Positions 51,527-61,087 of a DNA stretch of 64,000 nt are shown piece by piece. The stretch's first letter is position 1, and every line of letters starts with the position of its first letter. Origin of the DNA: UBA1413 sp964552955 (GTDB taxonomy: Bacteria > Bacteroidota > Bacteroidia > Bacteroidales > Prolixibacteraceae); the NCBI GenBank assembly GCA_964552955.1, contig CAZKIU010000017.1, positions 1-64,000 on the forward strand, given 5' to 3'. The notes under the pieces are model-generated. The model saw nothing but the letters and a program-made list of their open reading frames with translations, did no database searches and was not told the origin of the DNA. The translations under genes were made by a program, and so were the position numbers.

Positions 51527-53002
51527 TCAGTAGGCGATGGCAAAAAGTACCCTGCGAGATGAGGGTTTTCCGGAGTAAATGCAAACGCCTTCCTCTTCCT
51601 GGGCATCGAGGGGGATACAGCGGATGGTGGCTTTTGTCTCCTCCTTGATTTTGGTTTCGGTTTCGGAAGTGCCGTCCCAGTGGGCGGAAATAAAGCCGCC
51701 CTTTTCGTTGAGAAGGGTTTTGAACTCCTCCCAGCTGTTGGCCTGGCGGATGTTCTCCTCCCTGAAGCGGAGGGCCTTGCGGAAGATGTTCTCCTGGATG
51801 TCGGCCAGCAAGGTCTCAATGGTGGCGTCGATATTTTCAACAGGAAGGACTTCCTTGGTGAGGGTGTCGCGGCGGGCGACCTCCACGGTGCCGTTTTCGA
51901 GGTCGCGGGGCCCCATGGCCAGCCTTACCGGCACGCCCTTCAGTTCATATTCGGCAAATTTCCATCCCGGCTTTTTGGTGTCGTTATCGTCATATTTGAC
52001 CGAGATGCCCCTGGCTTTCAGCCTGGGTATGATCTGGTCGGCCACGGCAGAGACCCGGTCGAGTTCTTCTTTGCTTTTGTATATCGGAACAATGACCACC
52101 TGAATAGGAGCCAGGTTGGGCGGAAGGACCAGTCCGTTGTCGTCGGAGTGGGCCATCACCAGAGCTCCCATCAAACGGGTGGAAACCCCCCACGAAGTGG
52201 CCCACACGTGTTCCAGGACCCCCTCCTTGTTGGAGAACATCACGTCGAAGGCTTTGGCAAAATTCTGGCCCAGGAAATGGGAGGTTCCACACTGCAGGGC
52301 CTTGCCATCCTGCATCAATCCCTCGATGCAATAGGTCTCCACGGCACCCGCGAACCGTTCATTCTCCGACTTAACGCCCTTGATCACCGGAATACCCATG
52401 AATTTCTCAGCAAAATCGGCATATAGGTGGATGATTTTGAGAGTTTCCTCCACAGCTTCTGCCTGTGTGGCATGCGCCGTATGACCCTCCTGCCACAGAA
52501 ATTCCGCAGTACGCAGAAAAAGACGCGTCCGCATCTCCCACCTGACCACATTGGCCCACTGGTTGATCAGAATGGGCAGGTCACGGTGTGACTGGATCCA
52601 GTTGCGGTAGGTGTTCCAAATGATGGTCTCCGAGGTGGGTCTGATGATCAGCTCCTCCTCGAGTTTGGCCTCAGGGTCAACCACCACCCCTTTGCCGTCA
52701 GGATCGTTCTTGAGCCGGTAATGGGTCACCACGGCGCACTCCTTGGCAAACCCCTCGACATGCGCCGCCTCACGGCTGAAAAAGGACTTGGGTATGAAAA
52801 GCGGAAAGTAGGCGTTGACATGCCCTGTTTCCTTGAACATCTTGTCGAGCTGGGCCTGCATCTTCTCCCAGATGGCATAACCATAAGGTTTAATCACCAT
52901 GCATCCGCGAACCGCTGAATTCTCGGCCAAATCAGCCTTGTTGACCAGGTCGAGATACCACTGCGAGTAATTGTCACTGCGTGTCGTTATTTCTTTAGCC
53001 AT
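51527..53002 (-). CDS. proS: Prolyl-tRNA synthetase (archaeal/eukaryal type)
   Basis: The 491-residue class II synthetase lacks the inserted editing domain of the bacterial type. It has the C-terminal zinc-like region and terminal Tyr of the archaeal/eukaryal type (ends FAIAY). Class II motifs are visible in LIIRPTSETIIWNTYRNWI, WANVVRWEMRTRLFLRTAEF and QCGTSHFLGQNFAKAFDV. It charges tRNA-Pro with proline. A tRNA-Pro gene lies 35 kb away, with no special linkage. Confidence 0.96.
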   Translation of the reverse strand: MAKEITTRSDNYSQWYLDLVNKADLAENSAVRGCMVIKPYGYAIWEKMQAQLDKMFKETGHVNAYFPLFIPKSFFSREAAHVEGFAKECAVVTHYRLKNDPDGKGVVVDPEAKLEEELIIRPTSETIIWNTYRNWIQSHRDLPILINQWANVVRWEMRTRLFLRTAEFLWQEGHTAHATQAEAVEETLKIIHLYADFAEKFMGIPVIKGVKSENERFAGAVETYCIEGLMQDGKALQCGTSHFLGQNFAKAFDVMFSNKEGVLEHVWATSWGVSTRLMGALVMAHSDDNGLVLPPNLAPIQVVIVPIYKSKEELDRVSAVADQIIPRLKARGISVKYDDNDTKKPGWKFAEYELKGVPVRLAMGPRDLENGTVEVARRDTLTKEVLPVENIDATIETLLADIQENIFRKALRFREENIRQANSWEEFKTLLNEKGGFISAHWDGTSETETKIKEETKATIRCIPLDAQEEEGVCIYSGKPSSRRVLFAIAY

Positions 53003-53101
53003 TTTCCTATCTTTGGTACAAATTTTGCTCCTGTTTCTGTGTTATTTTAGCACGCAAAATAAGCAAATTATATCTTAAAAAGTAAATAGGGAGGATGAGT
53101 A

Positions 53102-54655
53102 ATGAAAACTAAAATTTTCCTGCTTGCAGCGGTTGCACTGGCCTTCAGTGCTTGCTCAACCGGGTCTTTTGTCTCCACAGGCTATGTGGATGGCATTTAT
53201 TTCAATCCCGGAGATGTCCCTCCTCCGGTGATGGCTGAAGAACCCCAGGTTCAGGAGCAGCCGGAAACCCTTAAATCGGGTGAAAGGGTGATTATCAGCG
53301 AAATCACCGACAACGAGGAGGGTGGAAAAACCATGAATAATTACATTCTTGACGGCCAGGAGGCCGAGGAGTACGTCGATGCCCAGCTCTACAACATGGA
53401 CCAGATGGAACTCCAGGGTTCCGACACCACCATTTATTACGATGACAATGAAGTAAAATATGTCATCAATAATTATTACGATGGGGCCGATGTCGATTTC
53501 TCCTACCGGATCCACCGTTTTCACAGGCCTTATTCCCGTTTCTACGATCCGTTTTACTGGAGCAGCTGGTATTACGATCCCTGGTATTATGACTCCTGGT
53601 ATTACGATCCCTGGTATTATCCCTATTCCTCCCTCTCATGGGGCTGGGGTTGGGGATATGATCCCTGGGGTTGGGGCTATTCACCCTGGTATGGCGGTTA
53701 CGGCGGCTACTACGGCGGTTACTATGGCGGTTGGTATGGGGGCTGGTCACCCTATTACAGTTACTATGGTGGTGGATATCCCTACGGCCATTACTGGGGT
53801 GGCGGTTATATCGACCCCGATGATTACCGTTATGGGCACCGGCGTGATTTCAACACCATGGCTGCCGGGAGCAGGTACAGTTCCAGTGGAGGGGGAGGAT
53901 CCAAGAGTGCCGATCTCCGGACCGGCAACGTGAATCCTGGGGCCCAGGGGAGGGTCCGTACGATTACCCCCGACGGTACTTCCACCCGTACGCTTCGCGA
54001 GGGCACTGACACGCAGGGGCGCACGCTCACCGAGATGCGCAGAGGAACCACCGGAACCACCGGCAGGAGCCTGGAGGGCCAATCCTCCACAGTCCGCAGA
54101 GTGGATGAAGGCAGCCTGAGGGGAAGCCAGTCGGCAGGTGAAAACCAGGGCACCCTCCGCCAGCAGGGCACCACTACCCGCCAGTATACCCGTCCCGCCA
54201 ACAGCGGCACCGGGGTCTCTTCCCAGAGGGAGACCAACAGTTATACCCCCAGTTACAACCAGGAGCGCTCTACCGGCCGGAGCAACTATAATGTGCAGCA
54301 GTACAGCAGGCCTTCCACAGGCAGCAGCCAGGAGGGATCGGTGAAAAGCACCACCCGCCCGACTACCGTCTACTCGCGGCCCAGCAGCTCCACCTCCAGC
54401 GACCGGACCTACCGTTCTACTTCCACCTACAACCGGAGCTCTTCGTCGGGGACCAATTACTCAGCCCCTTCACAGAGTACCTACAGTGCTCCCAGCCGGA
54501 GTTCCTCCTCCTACAGCTCACCCTCTTACAGCTCACCCAGCCGGAGTTCTTCTTCCGGATCGAGCTACAGCGGGGGCTCCTCAGGCAGCTCCTCGGGTGG
54601 CGGACGCAGCGGCGGCGGAAGTTCTTCCTCTTCGGGAGGGAGCGGTAGAAGGTAA
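53102..54655 (+). CDS. Lipoprotein with aromatic YDPWYY repeats and a Ser-rich tail
   Basis: The 517-residue protein has a lipoprotein signal (MKTKIFLLAAVALAFSAC, lipidated Cys18). The first part (about 20-140) is acidic and mixed. Residues about 145-245 are extremely rich in Tyr, Trp, Gly and Pro, in repeats such as WYYDPWYYDSWYYDPWYY and GGYYGGYYGGWYGG. The rest is Arg/Thr/Ser-rich and ends in Ser/Gly runs. No enzyme motif is visible. Such proteins occur in Bacteroidota envelopes, but the role is unknown. The sequence composition suggests a disordered, phase-separating or matrix-forming surface protein, which is inference. Confidence 0.8.
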   Translation: MKTKIFLLAAVALAFSACSTGSFVSTGYVDGIYFNPGDVPPPVMAEEPQVQEQPETLKSGERVIISEITDNEEGGKTMNNYILDGQEAEEYVDAQLYNMDQMELQGSDTTIYYDDNEVKYVINNYYDGADVDFSYRIHRFHRPYSRFYDPFYWSSWYYDPWYYDSWYYDPWYYPYSSLSWGWGWGYDPWGWGYSPWYGGYGGYYGGYYGGWYGGWSPYYSYYGGGYPYGHYWGGGYIDPDDYRYGHRRDFNTMAAGSRYSSSGGGGSKSADLRTGNVNPGAQGRVRTITPDGTSTRTLREGTDTQGRTLTEMRRGTTGTTGRSLEGQSSTVRRVDEGSLRGSQSAGENQGTLRQQGTTTRQYTRPANSGTGVSSQRETNSYTPSYNQERSTGRSNYNVQQYSRPSTGSSQEGSVKSTTRPTTVYSRPSSSTSSDRTYRSTSTYNRSSSSGTNYSAPSQSTYSAPSRSSSSYSSPSYSSPSRSSSSGSSYSGGSSGSSSGGGRSGGGSSSSSGGSGRR

Positions 54656-54716
54656 ACACCGGATGGTCGCAAAAAGGAAATAACTATGTGTACTATACTA
54701 TTAACATATTCAAGCC

Positions 54717-56225
54717 ATGAATAAACATTTTTTGATCTCAGGTTTAATGCTCCTCCTTCCATTTTTGGCCGGAGCTCAGAATTTCGAAGACGCCTTGCGC
54801 TATTCCTCCGGAAGGATCGAGGGAACGGCCCGCTCCGGGGCCATGGGCAATGCCTTTGGGGCCCTTGGAGGTGACTTCACGGGCGCGGGCATCAACCCTG
54901 CCGGACTGGGCATTTACCGGTCGTCGGAATTCGCCCTGACCCCCTCTTTCGGAATGACCGAAATCTCCTCTTCCTATCTGGGCAACAGCATGGTGGAGAA
55001 TGACTACCGCCCTGGCCTGGGTAACCTCAGCTATGTCGCCGTCATGGACTCACGCAAAAACAACCAGAGCGGATTGGTGAGCGTCAACCTGGGCATCGGT
55101 TACAACCGGCTGAAGGATTTCAATTCCTATTCGATTGCCGAGGCCTTCAAGTCCACCTCTTCATTCCTCGACCATATGGCCGCCAATGCCAATAACAAGA
55201 GCTGGAGTGAGTATTACGAGGAGCTGGCATGGGATACCTACACCCTGGATAAAACCGACGGCGGCGTCTACTTCAACGACCTGGAGTCGGCCCGCACCAG
55301 TGCGGCTTACGATGGCCACAAACAGCGGAAAAGCTATGACCGGGGGGGGACCATGGATGAATATACCTTCGGACTGGGGCTCAACTTCAACCACCGCTTC
55401 TACCTGGGGGCCTCGCTGGGAATCACCGATTTCTACTACCGTGAGAACACCACCCTGAGAGAGTGGGATACCGACGGAACCATTCCCTATCTCAATGATT
55501 TCGAGTTCAACTCCTCCTTGCGGACTTACGGTACGGGCTACAATTTCAAGCTGGGCGCCATCTTTAAGCCTATTAACGCGCTGCGCATCGGAGCTTCAGT
55601 GGCTACACCCACCCTTTTTAAGCTCAACGACAGGTTCGAGACCTCCATGGGATCCTCCATTACCTGGGATGACCAGTCCAGCGAGACGTTCGATTCTTCC
55701 TCACCATACAGTGAGTACGACTACGAGATGACCACCCCCTTCAGGGCTACTCTCAGCGGTGCCCTGGTCGTGGGCAAACGGGGCCTGGTCAGTGCCGATA
55801 TGGAATACCTCGATTATTCGATGGCCAAGCTCCGCAAAGGGGGCGATGGCTACGATTTTGCCGACGAAAACAGTGACATCACCGACCTCTTCCAGCCGGT
55901 GACCAATGTCAGGCTGGGCGGCGAATACCGGCTGACCAACACCTTCTCACTGCGTGGTGGTTACGAGATCTACCCCTCCGCTTTCAAACAGGAAGCCTTC
56001 GGAGAGAACCAGCCCAATGCCGGCGAAGACCTGACGGTCCTGAGCGCGGGCTTTGGTTACAGTAACGGCGGTTTCTTTGCCGACGTGGCCTTCCGGCACT
56101 CTGAAAATACCCGTTTTAACCGGCTCTATCCTGAACCCTCCTCCAACAATTACCCGCTCCCAGAAATGGCTGCCTTCGATGAAGTCTCCAATAAGGTGCT
56201 CTTTACCCTGGGATTCCGGTTCTGA
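54717..56225 (+). CDS. FadL/OMPP1-type outer-membrane transport protein
   Basis: The 502-residue protein has a signal peptide (LISGLMLLLPFLAGAQ). A conserved start follows, ALRYSSGRIEGTARSGAMGNAFGALGGDF, seen in FadL-like barrels of Bacteroidota (GAMGNAFGALGGD, INPAGLGIYRSSE). Alternating beta strands run to a terminal aromatic residue (VLFTLGFRF), typical of outer-membrane barrels. It probably imports hydrophobic compounds. The gene follows the aromatic lipoprotein by about 60 bases and may be co-transcribed. Confidence 0.88.
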   Translation: MNKHFLISGLMLLLPFLAGAQNFEDALRYSSGRIEGTARSGAMGNAFGALGGDFTGAGINPAGLGIYRSSEFALTPSFGMTEISSSYLGNSMVENDYRPGLGNLSYVAVMDSRKNNQSGLVSVNLGIGYNRLKDFNSYSIAEAFKSTSSFLDHMAANANNKSWSEYYEELAWDTYTLDKTDGGVYFNDLESARTSAAYDGHKQRKSYDRGGTMDEYTFGLGLNFNHRFYLGASLGITDFYYRENTTLREWDTDGTIPYLNDFEFNSSLRTYGTGYNFKLGAIFKPINALRIGASVATPTLFKLNDRFETSMGSSITWDDQSSETFDSSSPYSEYDYEMTTPFRATLSGALVVGKRGLVSADMEYLDYSMAKLRKGGDGYDFADENSDITDLFQPVTNVRLGGEYRLTNTFSLRGGYEIYPSAFKQEAFGENQPNAGEDLTVLSAGFGYSNGGFFADVAFRHSENTRFNRLYPEPSSNNYPLPEMAAFDEVSNKVLFTLGFRF

Positions 56226-56379
56226 CATTTGACCAATTAAGATATATGGGCTGTTTCCTCCGGGAAATGGCCCATTTTTATCTTAAGATTAATATTTTGC
56301 CTCCGCAAGCTTTCCAATTCCCCCTCATCGTCTACCCTGGTCGTTTTTAACTTAACTTCGCTGCCAATAAAACTTCCAG

Positions 56380-57099
56380 ATGAACGATCCGTTCGGACAA
56401 GCCATTTACGATTATTATCACTCCGGAAAGGCAGACCTCCTTCTGGTCGATTCCAATTACACCGAAGGTGAAGAGATGGATCCTGCCATATTCTTCAGAA
56501 ATTCCGGAGAAATGCCCGACCTGGAACTCAAAGCCCTGGCCTTGTGCAAAGGACGGGTTCTGGATGTCGGGTCAGGGGCAGGATGCCATGCCCTTGAACT
56601 CCAGTCCCGGGGCATGAAGGTCACCGCCGTAGAGCGGTCTGAACTGGCCGCCGTGGTCATGCGCGAACGGGGCGTCAAAGAGGTCATCTGCGACGATATC
56701 TTTCATATCTCCTCCGGAAGCTTTGATACCATCCTGTTGCTGATGAACGGATCCGGCATCGCCGGAACACTCGAAGGACTGGAAAAACTCCTTGAACACC
56801 TGCGGAGACTCCTTGCTCCGGGCGGACAGATTATCCTGGATTCCACCGACATCAGCTACCTGTTTGAAGAGGAAGATGGGTCGGTTTGGGTGGATCTCTC
56901 CAACCAGAACTACTATGGCGAAATGATCTACGAAGTCAGTTACAAAAAGCTCAGAAGCGACAAGTTCTTCTGGCTTTTCATCGATTCTGACACCCTCAGC
57001 CAGGTGGCTGAGGCCCAGGGATTCCGCATCTCGCTGGAGGCGGAGGGAAATAACAACGAATACCTGGCCCGGCTGACCCTGAAAGTGCCCGCCAGCTGA
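56380..57099 (+). CDS. Class I SAM-dependent methyltransferase
   Basis: The 239-residue protein has motif I VLDVGSGAGCHALELQ (about 59-74), the acidic residue in VTAVERS, and IILDSTDISYLFEEEDG further on. The substrate is unknown. The C-terminal part with WLFIDSDTLSQVAEAQGF fits small-molecule methyltransferases. It is followed 36 bases later by the DUF4954 gene, suggesting a shared transcript. Confidence 0.87.
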   Translation: MNDPFGQAIYDYYHSGKADLLLVDSNYTEGEEMDPAIFFRNSGEMPDLELKALALCKGRVLDVGSGAGCHALELQSRGMKVTAVERSELAAVVMRERGVKEVICDDIFHISSGSFDTILLLMNGSGIAGTLEGLEKLLEHLRRLLAPGGQIILDSTDISYLFEEEDGSVWVDLSNQNYYGEMIYEVSYKKLRSDKFFWLFIDSDTLSQVAEAQGFRISLEAEGNNNEYLARLTLKVPAS

Positions 57100-57135
57100 C
57101 CCCTGTTTGCCTTTTTTTTCATAACTTACCACACT

Positions 57136-59139
57136 ATGCACTTCACGGACTCCTACCGCTATCTAGAGCCGGAAGAGATCTCCCGGCTGGAATTACAGGG
57201 ATGCGTGGCCGACGACTGGTCGGGCCTCATGGTCGTCCAGGATTTCCAGGCTTCTTCCGTGCGAAGGTGCCGGTTTACCGGGAAAAACTATCTCGGAGTG
57301 TTCAGCGAGGAAATCCTCCTTCCCGGAGGGGTTAAACAAAAGGCGGGTCTTTACAATACCTGGCTGCACGACTGCAGGGTAGGGGACCAGGCCTGCATCA
57401 CCGATGTCAGGGGGTACATTGCCGGCTATGACATCGGCGACCATGTGCTTATCGACAATTGCAACCATATTTATATGGAGGGGGCGTCGACCTTCGGCAA
57501 CGGGGTGCAGGTGGATGTCCTTGACGAGACCGGTGGAAGGCAACTGCTCATTTATGATAAGCTTTCGGCCCATACGGCTTATCTGATGGCCTTTTACCGC
57601 CATTACCACAACTTCTATGACACTGTTTCGGCTTTGATCAGGGCCTATGCCGACAGCGTCAGATCGGAAAGGGGGGCCATCGGCTCCTGGTCCCGGATTG
57701 TCGATACCGGGCAGATCATCAACGTCAGGGTGGGGTCTCATGCCACCATCACAGGGGCTTCACGCCTTCAGGAGGGGTCGGTCAACAGCAACGGACACGA
57801 TGGCGCCCAGGTGGGGAATAACGTGGTGGCCGAAAGGTTTATCATCTCTTCGGGCACCGAGGTCAGCGACCATGCCGTGGTGACCAACTGTTTTATTGGG
57901 CAGGGGTGCGTCCTGAGTAAACACTATTCGGCCATCAACTCCCTCTTCTTCAGCAACTGCCAGGGTTTCAACGGCGAAGCCTGCAGCGTCTTCGCAGGTC
58001 CCTTTACCGTCTCTCACCACAAATCCACCCTGCTCATTGCCGGGCTCTTTTCGTTCTGTAATGCGGGCAGCGGTTCCAACCAGAGTAACCACATGTACAA
58101 ACTGGGCCCTATTCACCATGGGATCGTGGAAAGGGGCTCCAAGACCACCAGCGACTCCTATCTCCTCTGGCCGGCACGCATCGGCCCCTTCACCCTGGTC
58201 ATGGGGAGGCATTATAAAAACAACGACACCTCCGATATGCCCTTCTCCTATCTGATCGAAAACAAGGACGAAAGCTGGCTGGCTCCCGGGATCAACCTGA
58301 GGAGTGTGGGGACCATCCGCGACGCCATGAAATGGCCGCGCCGCGACCGCCGCAAGGATCCCGAACGGCTCGATTCCATTAATTTCAACCTGCTGAGTCC
58401 CTTCACCATCCAGAGAATGGTCAGAGGTAAACAGATCCTGCGACAAATCAGCCAATTATCAGGGGAGACCACCGAAACTTACACCTGGAAAACTACCTTT
58501 ATCTCCCGCCATTCCCTGCTCCGTGGAATCGATCTCTATGAGATGGCTATTGTAAAATTCCTTGGCAATTCCCTGATATCGAGGATGCTGAATGGGAGTT
58601 ACTCCTCCATGGAGGAACTCTTGAAAGGGCTGAAACCTGAAAGTGACCAGGGCGAAGGGGACTGGATCGATGCCTGCGGACTGATTGCTCCCAAGAATGA
58701 AGTCAAGAAACTGCTGCGCAGGACCGAATCAGGGGACATAGCCAATCTCCACGAACTGGAGAACGCCCTGAAATCCCTTCACACAGAGTATTATGAGATG
58801 GAGTGGACCTGGGCATCCGCACTCCTGGAGGAGACCCTGGGTAAAAAACTGGATGAGCTCACCGCTGACGACCTGATCGCCTTCATCTGCCAATGGAAAA
58901 CCTGTGTGACCGGTCTCGACAAACTCCTGTATGAAGATGCCAGGAAAGAGTTTAACCTCAGTGCCATGACCGGTTTCGGCATGGACGGCGACCAGCAGAT
59001 CAAAGAACAGGATTTCATGAAAGTCAGGGGTACTTTTGAAAACAATACATTTGTCAGGGAGGTCGTTGAACATATCCGGAAAAAGAACGAACTTGCCGAC
59101 AAAATGGTCGGAACCATCCGGCAACTTGCAGGGGCTTGA
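57136..59139 (+). CDS. DUF4954 protein with a left-handed beta-helix-like domain
   Basis: The 667-residue protein contains long runs of beta-helix-like turns (VGDQACITDVRGYIAGYDIG; AVVTNCFIGQGCVLSKHYSA; GAQVGNNVVAERFIISSGTE). These resemble the hexapeptide folds of sugar nucleotide acyl- or uridylyltransferases. A helical C-terminal third follows. It matches the DUF4954 family of Bacteroidota. It lies between a methyltransferase and nagB, so a role with amino-sugar substrates is possible, but no catalytic residue is evident. Confidence 0.8.
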   Translation: MHFTDSYRYLEPEEISRLELQGCVADDWSGLMVVQDFQASSVRRCRFTGKNYLGVFSEEILLPGGVKQKAGLYNTWLHDCRVGDQACITDVRGYIAGYDIGDHVLIDNCNHIYMEGASTFGNGVQVDVLDETGGRQLLIYDKLSAHTAYLMAFYRHYHNFYDTVSALIRAYADSVRSERGAIGSWSRIVDTGQIINVRVGSHATITGASRLQEGSVNSNGHDGAQVGNNVVAERFIISSGTEVSDHAVVTNCFIGQGCVLSKHYSAINSLFFSNCQGFNGEACSVFAGPFTVSHHKSTLLIAGLFSFCNAGSGSNQSNHMYKLGPIHHGIVERGSKTTSDSYLLWPARIGPFTLVMGRHYKNNDTSDMPFSYLIENKDESWLAPGINLRSVGTIRDAMKWPRRDRRKDPERLDSINFNLLSPFTIQRMVRGKQILRQISQLSGETTETYTWKTTFISRHSLLRGIDLYEMAIVKFLGNSLISRMLNGSYSSMEELLKGLKPESDQGEGDWIDACGLIAPKNEVKKLLRRTESGDIANLHELENALKSLHTEYYEMEWTWASALLEETLGKKLDELTADDLIAFICQWKTCVTGLDKLLYEDARKEFNLSAMTGFGMDGDQQIKEQDFMKVRGTFENNTFVREVVEHIRKKNELADKMVGTIRQLAGA

Positions 59140-59229
59140 CTCTGAAGGAGATGGACCTGCAAAACAGCCGGATGCGCGTGTTGCACCGGCCCAGGGAATA
59201 GATTAATGTAAACAATAAATATTTCTATC

Positions 59230-60057
59230 ATGAGACTGATTATCCAACCCGACTATGAGCATCTGGCCAAGTGGACGGCCAGCTACATCGCCCGCAAGAT
59301 TGAAATTTTCAAACCTGCAGCCGGAAAACCCTTTGTTCTGGGACTGCCCACAGGATCCAGCCCCCTGGGGGTCTACAGTGAACTGATCGCCCTTTACAAA
59401 CTGGGCAAAGTCTCTTTCAAACATGTGGTGACCTTCAATATGGATGAGTATGTTGGCCTGGAACCCGAACATCCGCAGAGCTATCATTATTTCATGTGGA
59501 GCAATTTCTTCAGCCACATCGACATTCCGGAGGAGAATGTCAACATACTCAACGGGCTGGCGCCCGATATCAAAGCGGAGTGCGCCCGTTATGAGGAGAA
59601 AATCAAGGCGGTGGGGGGTATCCACCTTTTCCTGGGGGGCATCGGCGTCGACGGCCATATCGCCTTCAATGAGCCGGGATCGTCGCTGGCCAGCCGTACC
59701 CGGAGCAAGGAACTCAATTACGACACCCGGCTGGTCAACTCCCGCTTTTTTGGCAACGATGTGACCAAAGTGCCCCGCCTGGCCCTCACCGTTGGTGTCG
59801 GTACCGTTCTCGATGCCAAAGAGGTGCTGATCGTCGTCAATGGCCATAACAAGGCCAGGGCACTGCGCCATGTTGTGGAAGAGGGGGTCAACCATATGTG
59901 GACCGGCAGCGCCCTCCAACTCCACCCTCGTGCCATGATTGTCTGCGACGAAGCCGCCACCTATGAACTCAAGGTGGGGACCTTCAAACATTTTCTCGAT
60001 ATTGAAAACGATAACCTCGATGTCCAGTCCATCTGGAAATCCTCACTCACCTGGTAA
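59230..60057 (+). CDS. nagB: Glucosamine-6-phosphate deaminase
   Basis: The 275-residue enzyme has the signatures LGLPTGSSPLGVYSELIALY, VTFNMDEYVGL (catalytic Asp region), and LFLGGIGVDGHIAFNEPGSS. It converts glucosamine-6-phosphate to fructose-6-phosphate and ammonia, linking amino sugars to glycolysis. It starts 90 bases after the DUF4954 gene. Length is normal and no defect is visible. Confidence 0.95.
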   Translation: MRLIIQPDYEHLAKWTASYIARKIEIFKPAAGKPFVLGLPTGSSPLGVYSELIALYKLGKVSFKHVVTFNMDEYVGLEPEHPQSYHYFMWSNFFSHIDIPEENVNILNGLAPDIKAECARYEEKIKAVGGIHLFLGGIGVDGHIAFNEPGSSLASRTRSKELNYDTRLVNSRFFGNDVTKVPRLALTVGVGTVLDAKEVLIVVNGHNKARALRHVVEEGVNHMWTGSALQLHPRAMIVCDEAATYELKVGTFKHFLDIENDNLDVQSIWKSSLTW

Positions 60058-60105
60058 TTTGTGCAGATTTTTCAGGAAGGGAAGAGAAGAATTGCAAATA
60101 AACCC

Positions 60106-60113
60106 TATATTTG
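60106..60113 (+). promoter_or_regulatory. Bacteroidota-type -7 box upstream of tRNA-Arg
   Basis: TATATTTG matches TAnnTTTG about 92 bases before the tRNA. A TTG lies 12-14 bases before the box, closer than the usual -33 position, so the promoter is only partly convincing. Confidence 0.4.
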
Positions 60114-60204
60114 CACCGCAGAAATGAAAATCTCGCGGCATACTCCTACGGGAAAGCACCGTACAGAATAGATCATGATCTGCACTGCGTTTACGCAGAA
60201 AAAG

Positions 60205-60278
60205 GGTCCCGTAGCTTAATTGGATAGAGCATCTGACTACGGATCAGAAGGTTGGGGATTCGAATTCCTCCGGGATCA
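60205..60278 (+). tRNA. tRNA-Arg (anticodon ACG)
   Basis: The acceptor stem GGTCCCG pairs with CGGGATC. The D arm GCTTAATTGGATAGAGC, the anticodon arm TCTGA-CTACGGA-TCAGA (ACG at 34-36) and the T arm GGGGATTCGAATTCCTC complete the fold. A discriminator A follows; CCA is not encoded. Confidence 0.95.
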
Positions 60279-60288
60279 CAAGAAAATC

Positions 60289-60329
60289 AAAGAGTTGCAT
60301 CAAAAAAAAATGCAACCCTTTCTTTTTTT
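60289..60329 (+). terminator. Terminator of tRNA-Arg
   Basis: AAAGAGTTGCAT pairs with ATGCAACCCTTT, one mismatch, around a 9-base A-rich loop, followed by C and seven T. It overlaps the end of the minus-strand hypothetical gene. Confidence 0.7.
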
Positions 60330-60719
60330 GTACAAATAGACCACGAACTGCGTGTAATCCTTTGGAGTTCTAAAAACACGGTAAATCGTTTCATCCAACG
60401 CTTCCTGAGGCTCTCTTGACCGAGGAGTTATAAACCCGGAAAACGACATCACTTCCATATGAAGTGTGTCTCCATCTTCCCGAACTATTATTATAAGTTT
60501 GGATTGCAAGTGAGCAGTGTCATAAAAGCAATCCTCATGTACAAGCCTATTGTCATTTTCGGTAGATTTTATTTTCATAGACGGCTTCTCCCTCTGATAT
60601 TTTCCGTGTCCCTTGAAGAATATATTTAAAGGATCCGTAGAAGGCTTTTTGCCAGGACCGGTGCTCGACCCTTCACTACTTGATATCAGTTTGTATATCT
60701 TATCATTACAAAATTTCAA
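60300..60719 (-). CDS. AT-rich hypothetical protein beside tRNA-Arg
   Basis: The 139-residue frame encodes a charged, soluble protein with a C-terminal half of predicted alternating strands and helices (LIIIVREDGDTLHMEVMSF; DETIYRVFRTPKDYTQFVVY). No family is recognised. The segment is clearly more AT-rich than the nagB side and converges with the tRNA, sharing its terminator. It could be a laterally acquired gene at a tRNA site. The start at 60719 is uncertain; an ATG at 60578 (MKIKSTENDN) is possible. Confidence 0.5.
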   Translation of the reverse strand: MKFCNDKIYKLISSSEGSSTGPGKKPSTDPLNIFFKGHGKYQREKPSMKIKSTENDNRLVHEDCFYDTAHLQSKLIIIVREDGDTLHMEVMSFSGFITPRSREPQEALDETIYRVFRTPKDYTQFVVYLYKKRKGCIFF

Positions 60720-61087
60720 TAATCAAATTTTTTACACCATTCTACCCTGTTTTTCCTTTTCACTGGCAGATTTTCTGACAGAATTTTGGATTGGGAAAGT
60801 TGGATAAATTAATTGTCATTTGTTCAAAAATTGCAGATAATCAATAAAATGGCAATTAAGCTGATTTACTAATCCGGTCAGCGTCTCTCCATATTCTTTA
60901 CTATTTTAACTTTGTGCTATACATTGCCCGGAACGATACGGTTGTTTACCGATCGTGAGCCTAAAGTGCTAGATATTAGTGTAATACATTCGTCTTATTA
61001 CATAAAATGATGCTTATATCTAATCTGTCAAAGTAGAAATAATAATCAAATCGATGAAAACAAGTGTGAAATACCAGTTCTCCTTGC

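Noticed and set aside
53466..53750. Arg/Asn/His-rich minus-strand ORF inside the aromatic lipoprotein
   Set aside because: It is the antisense reading of the Tyr/Gly repeats.
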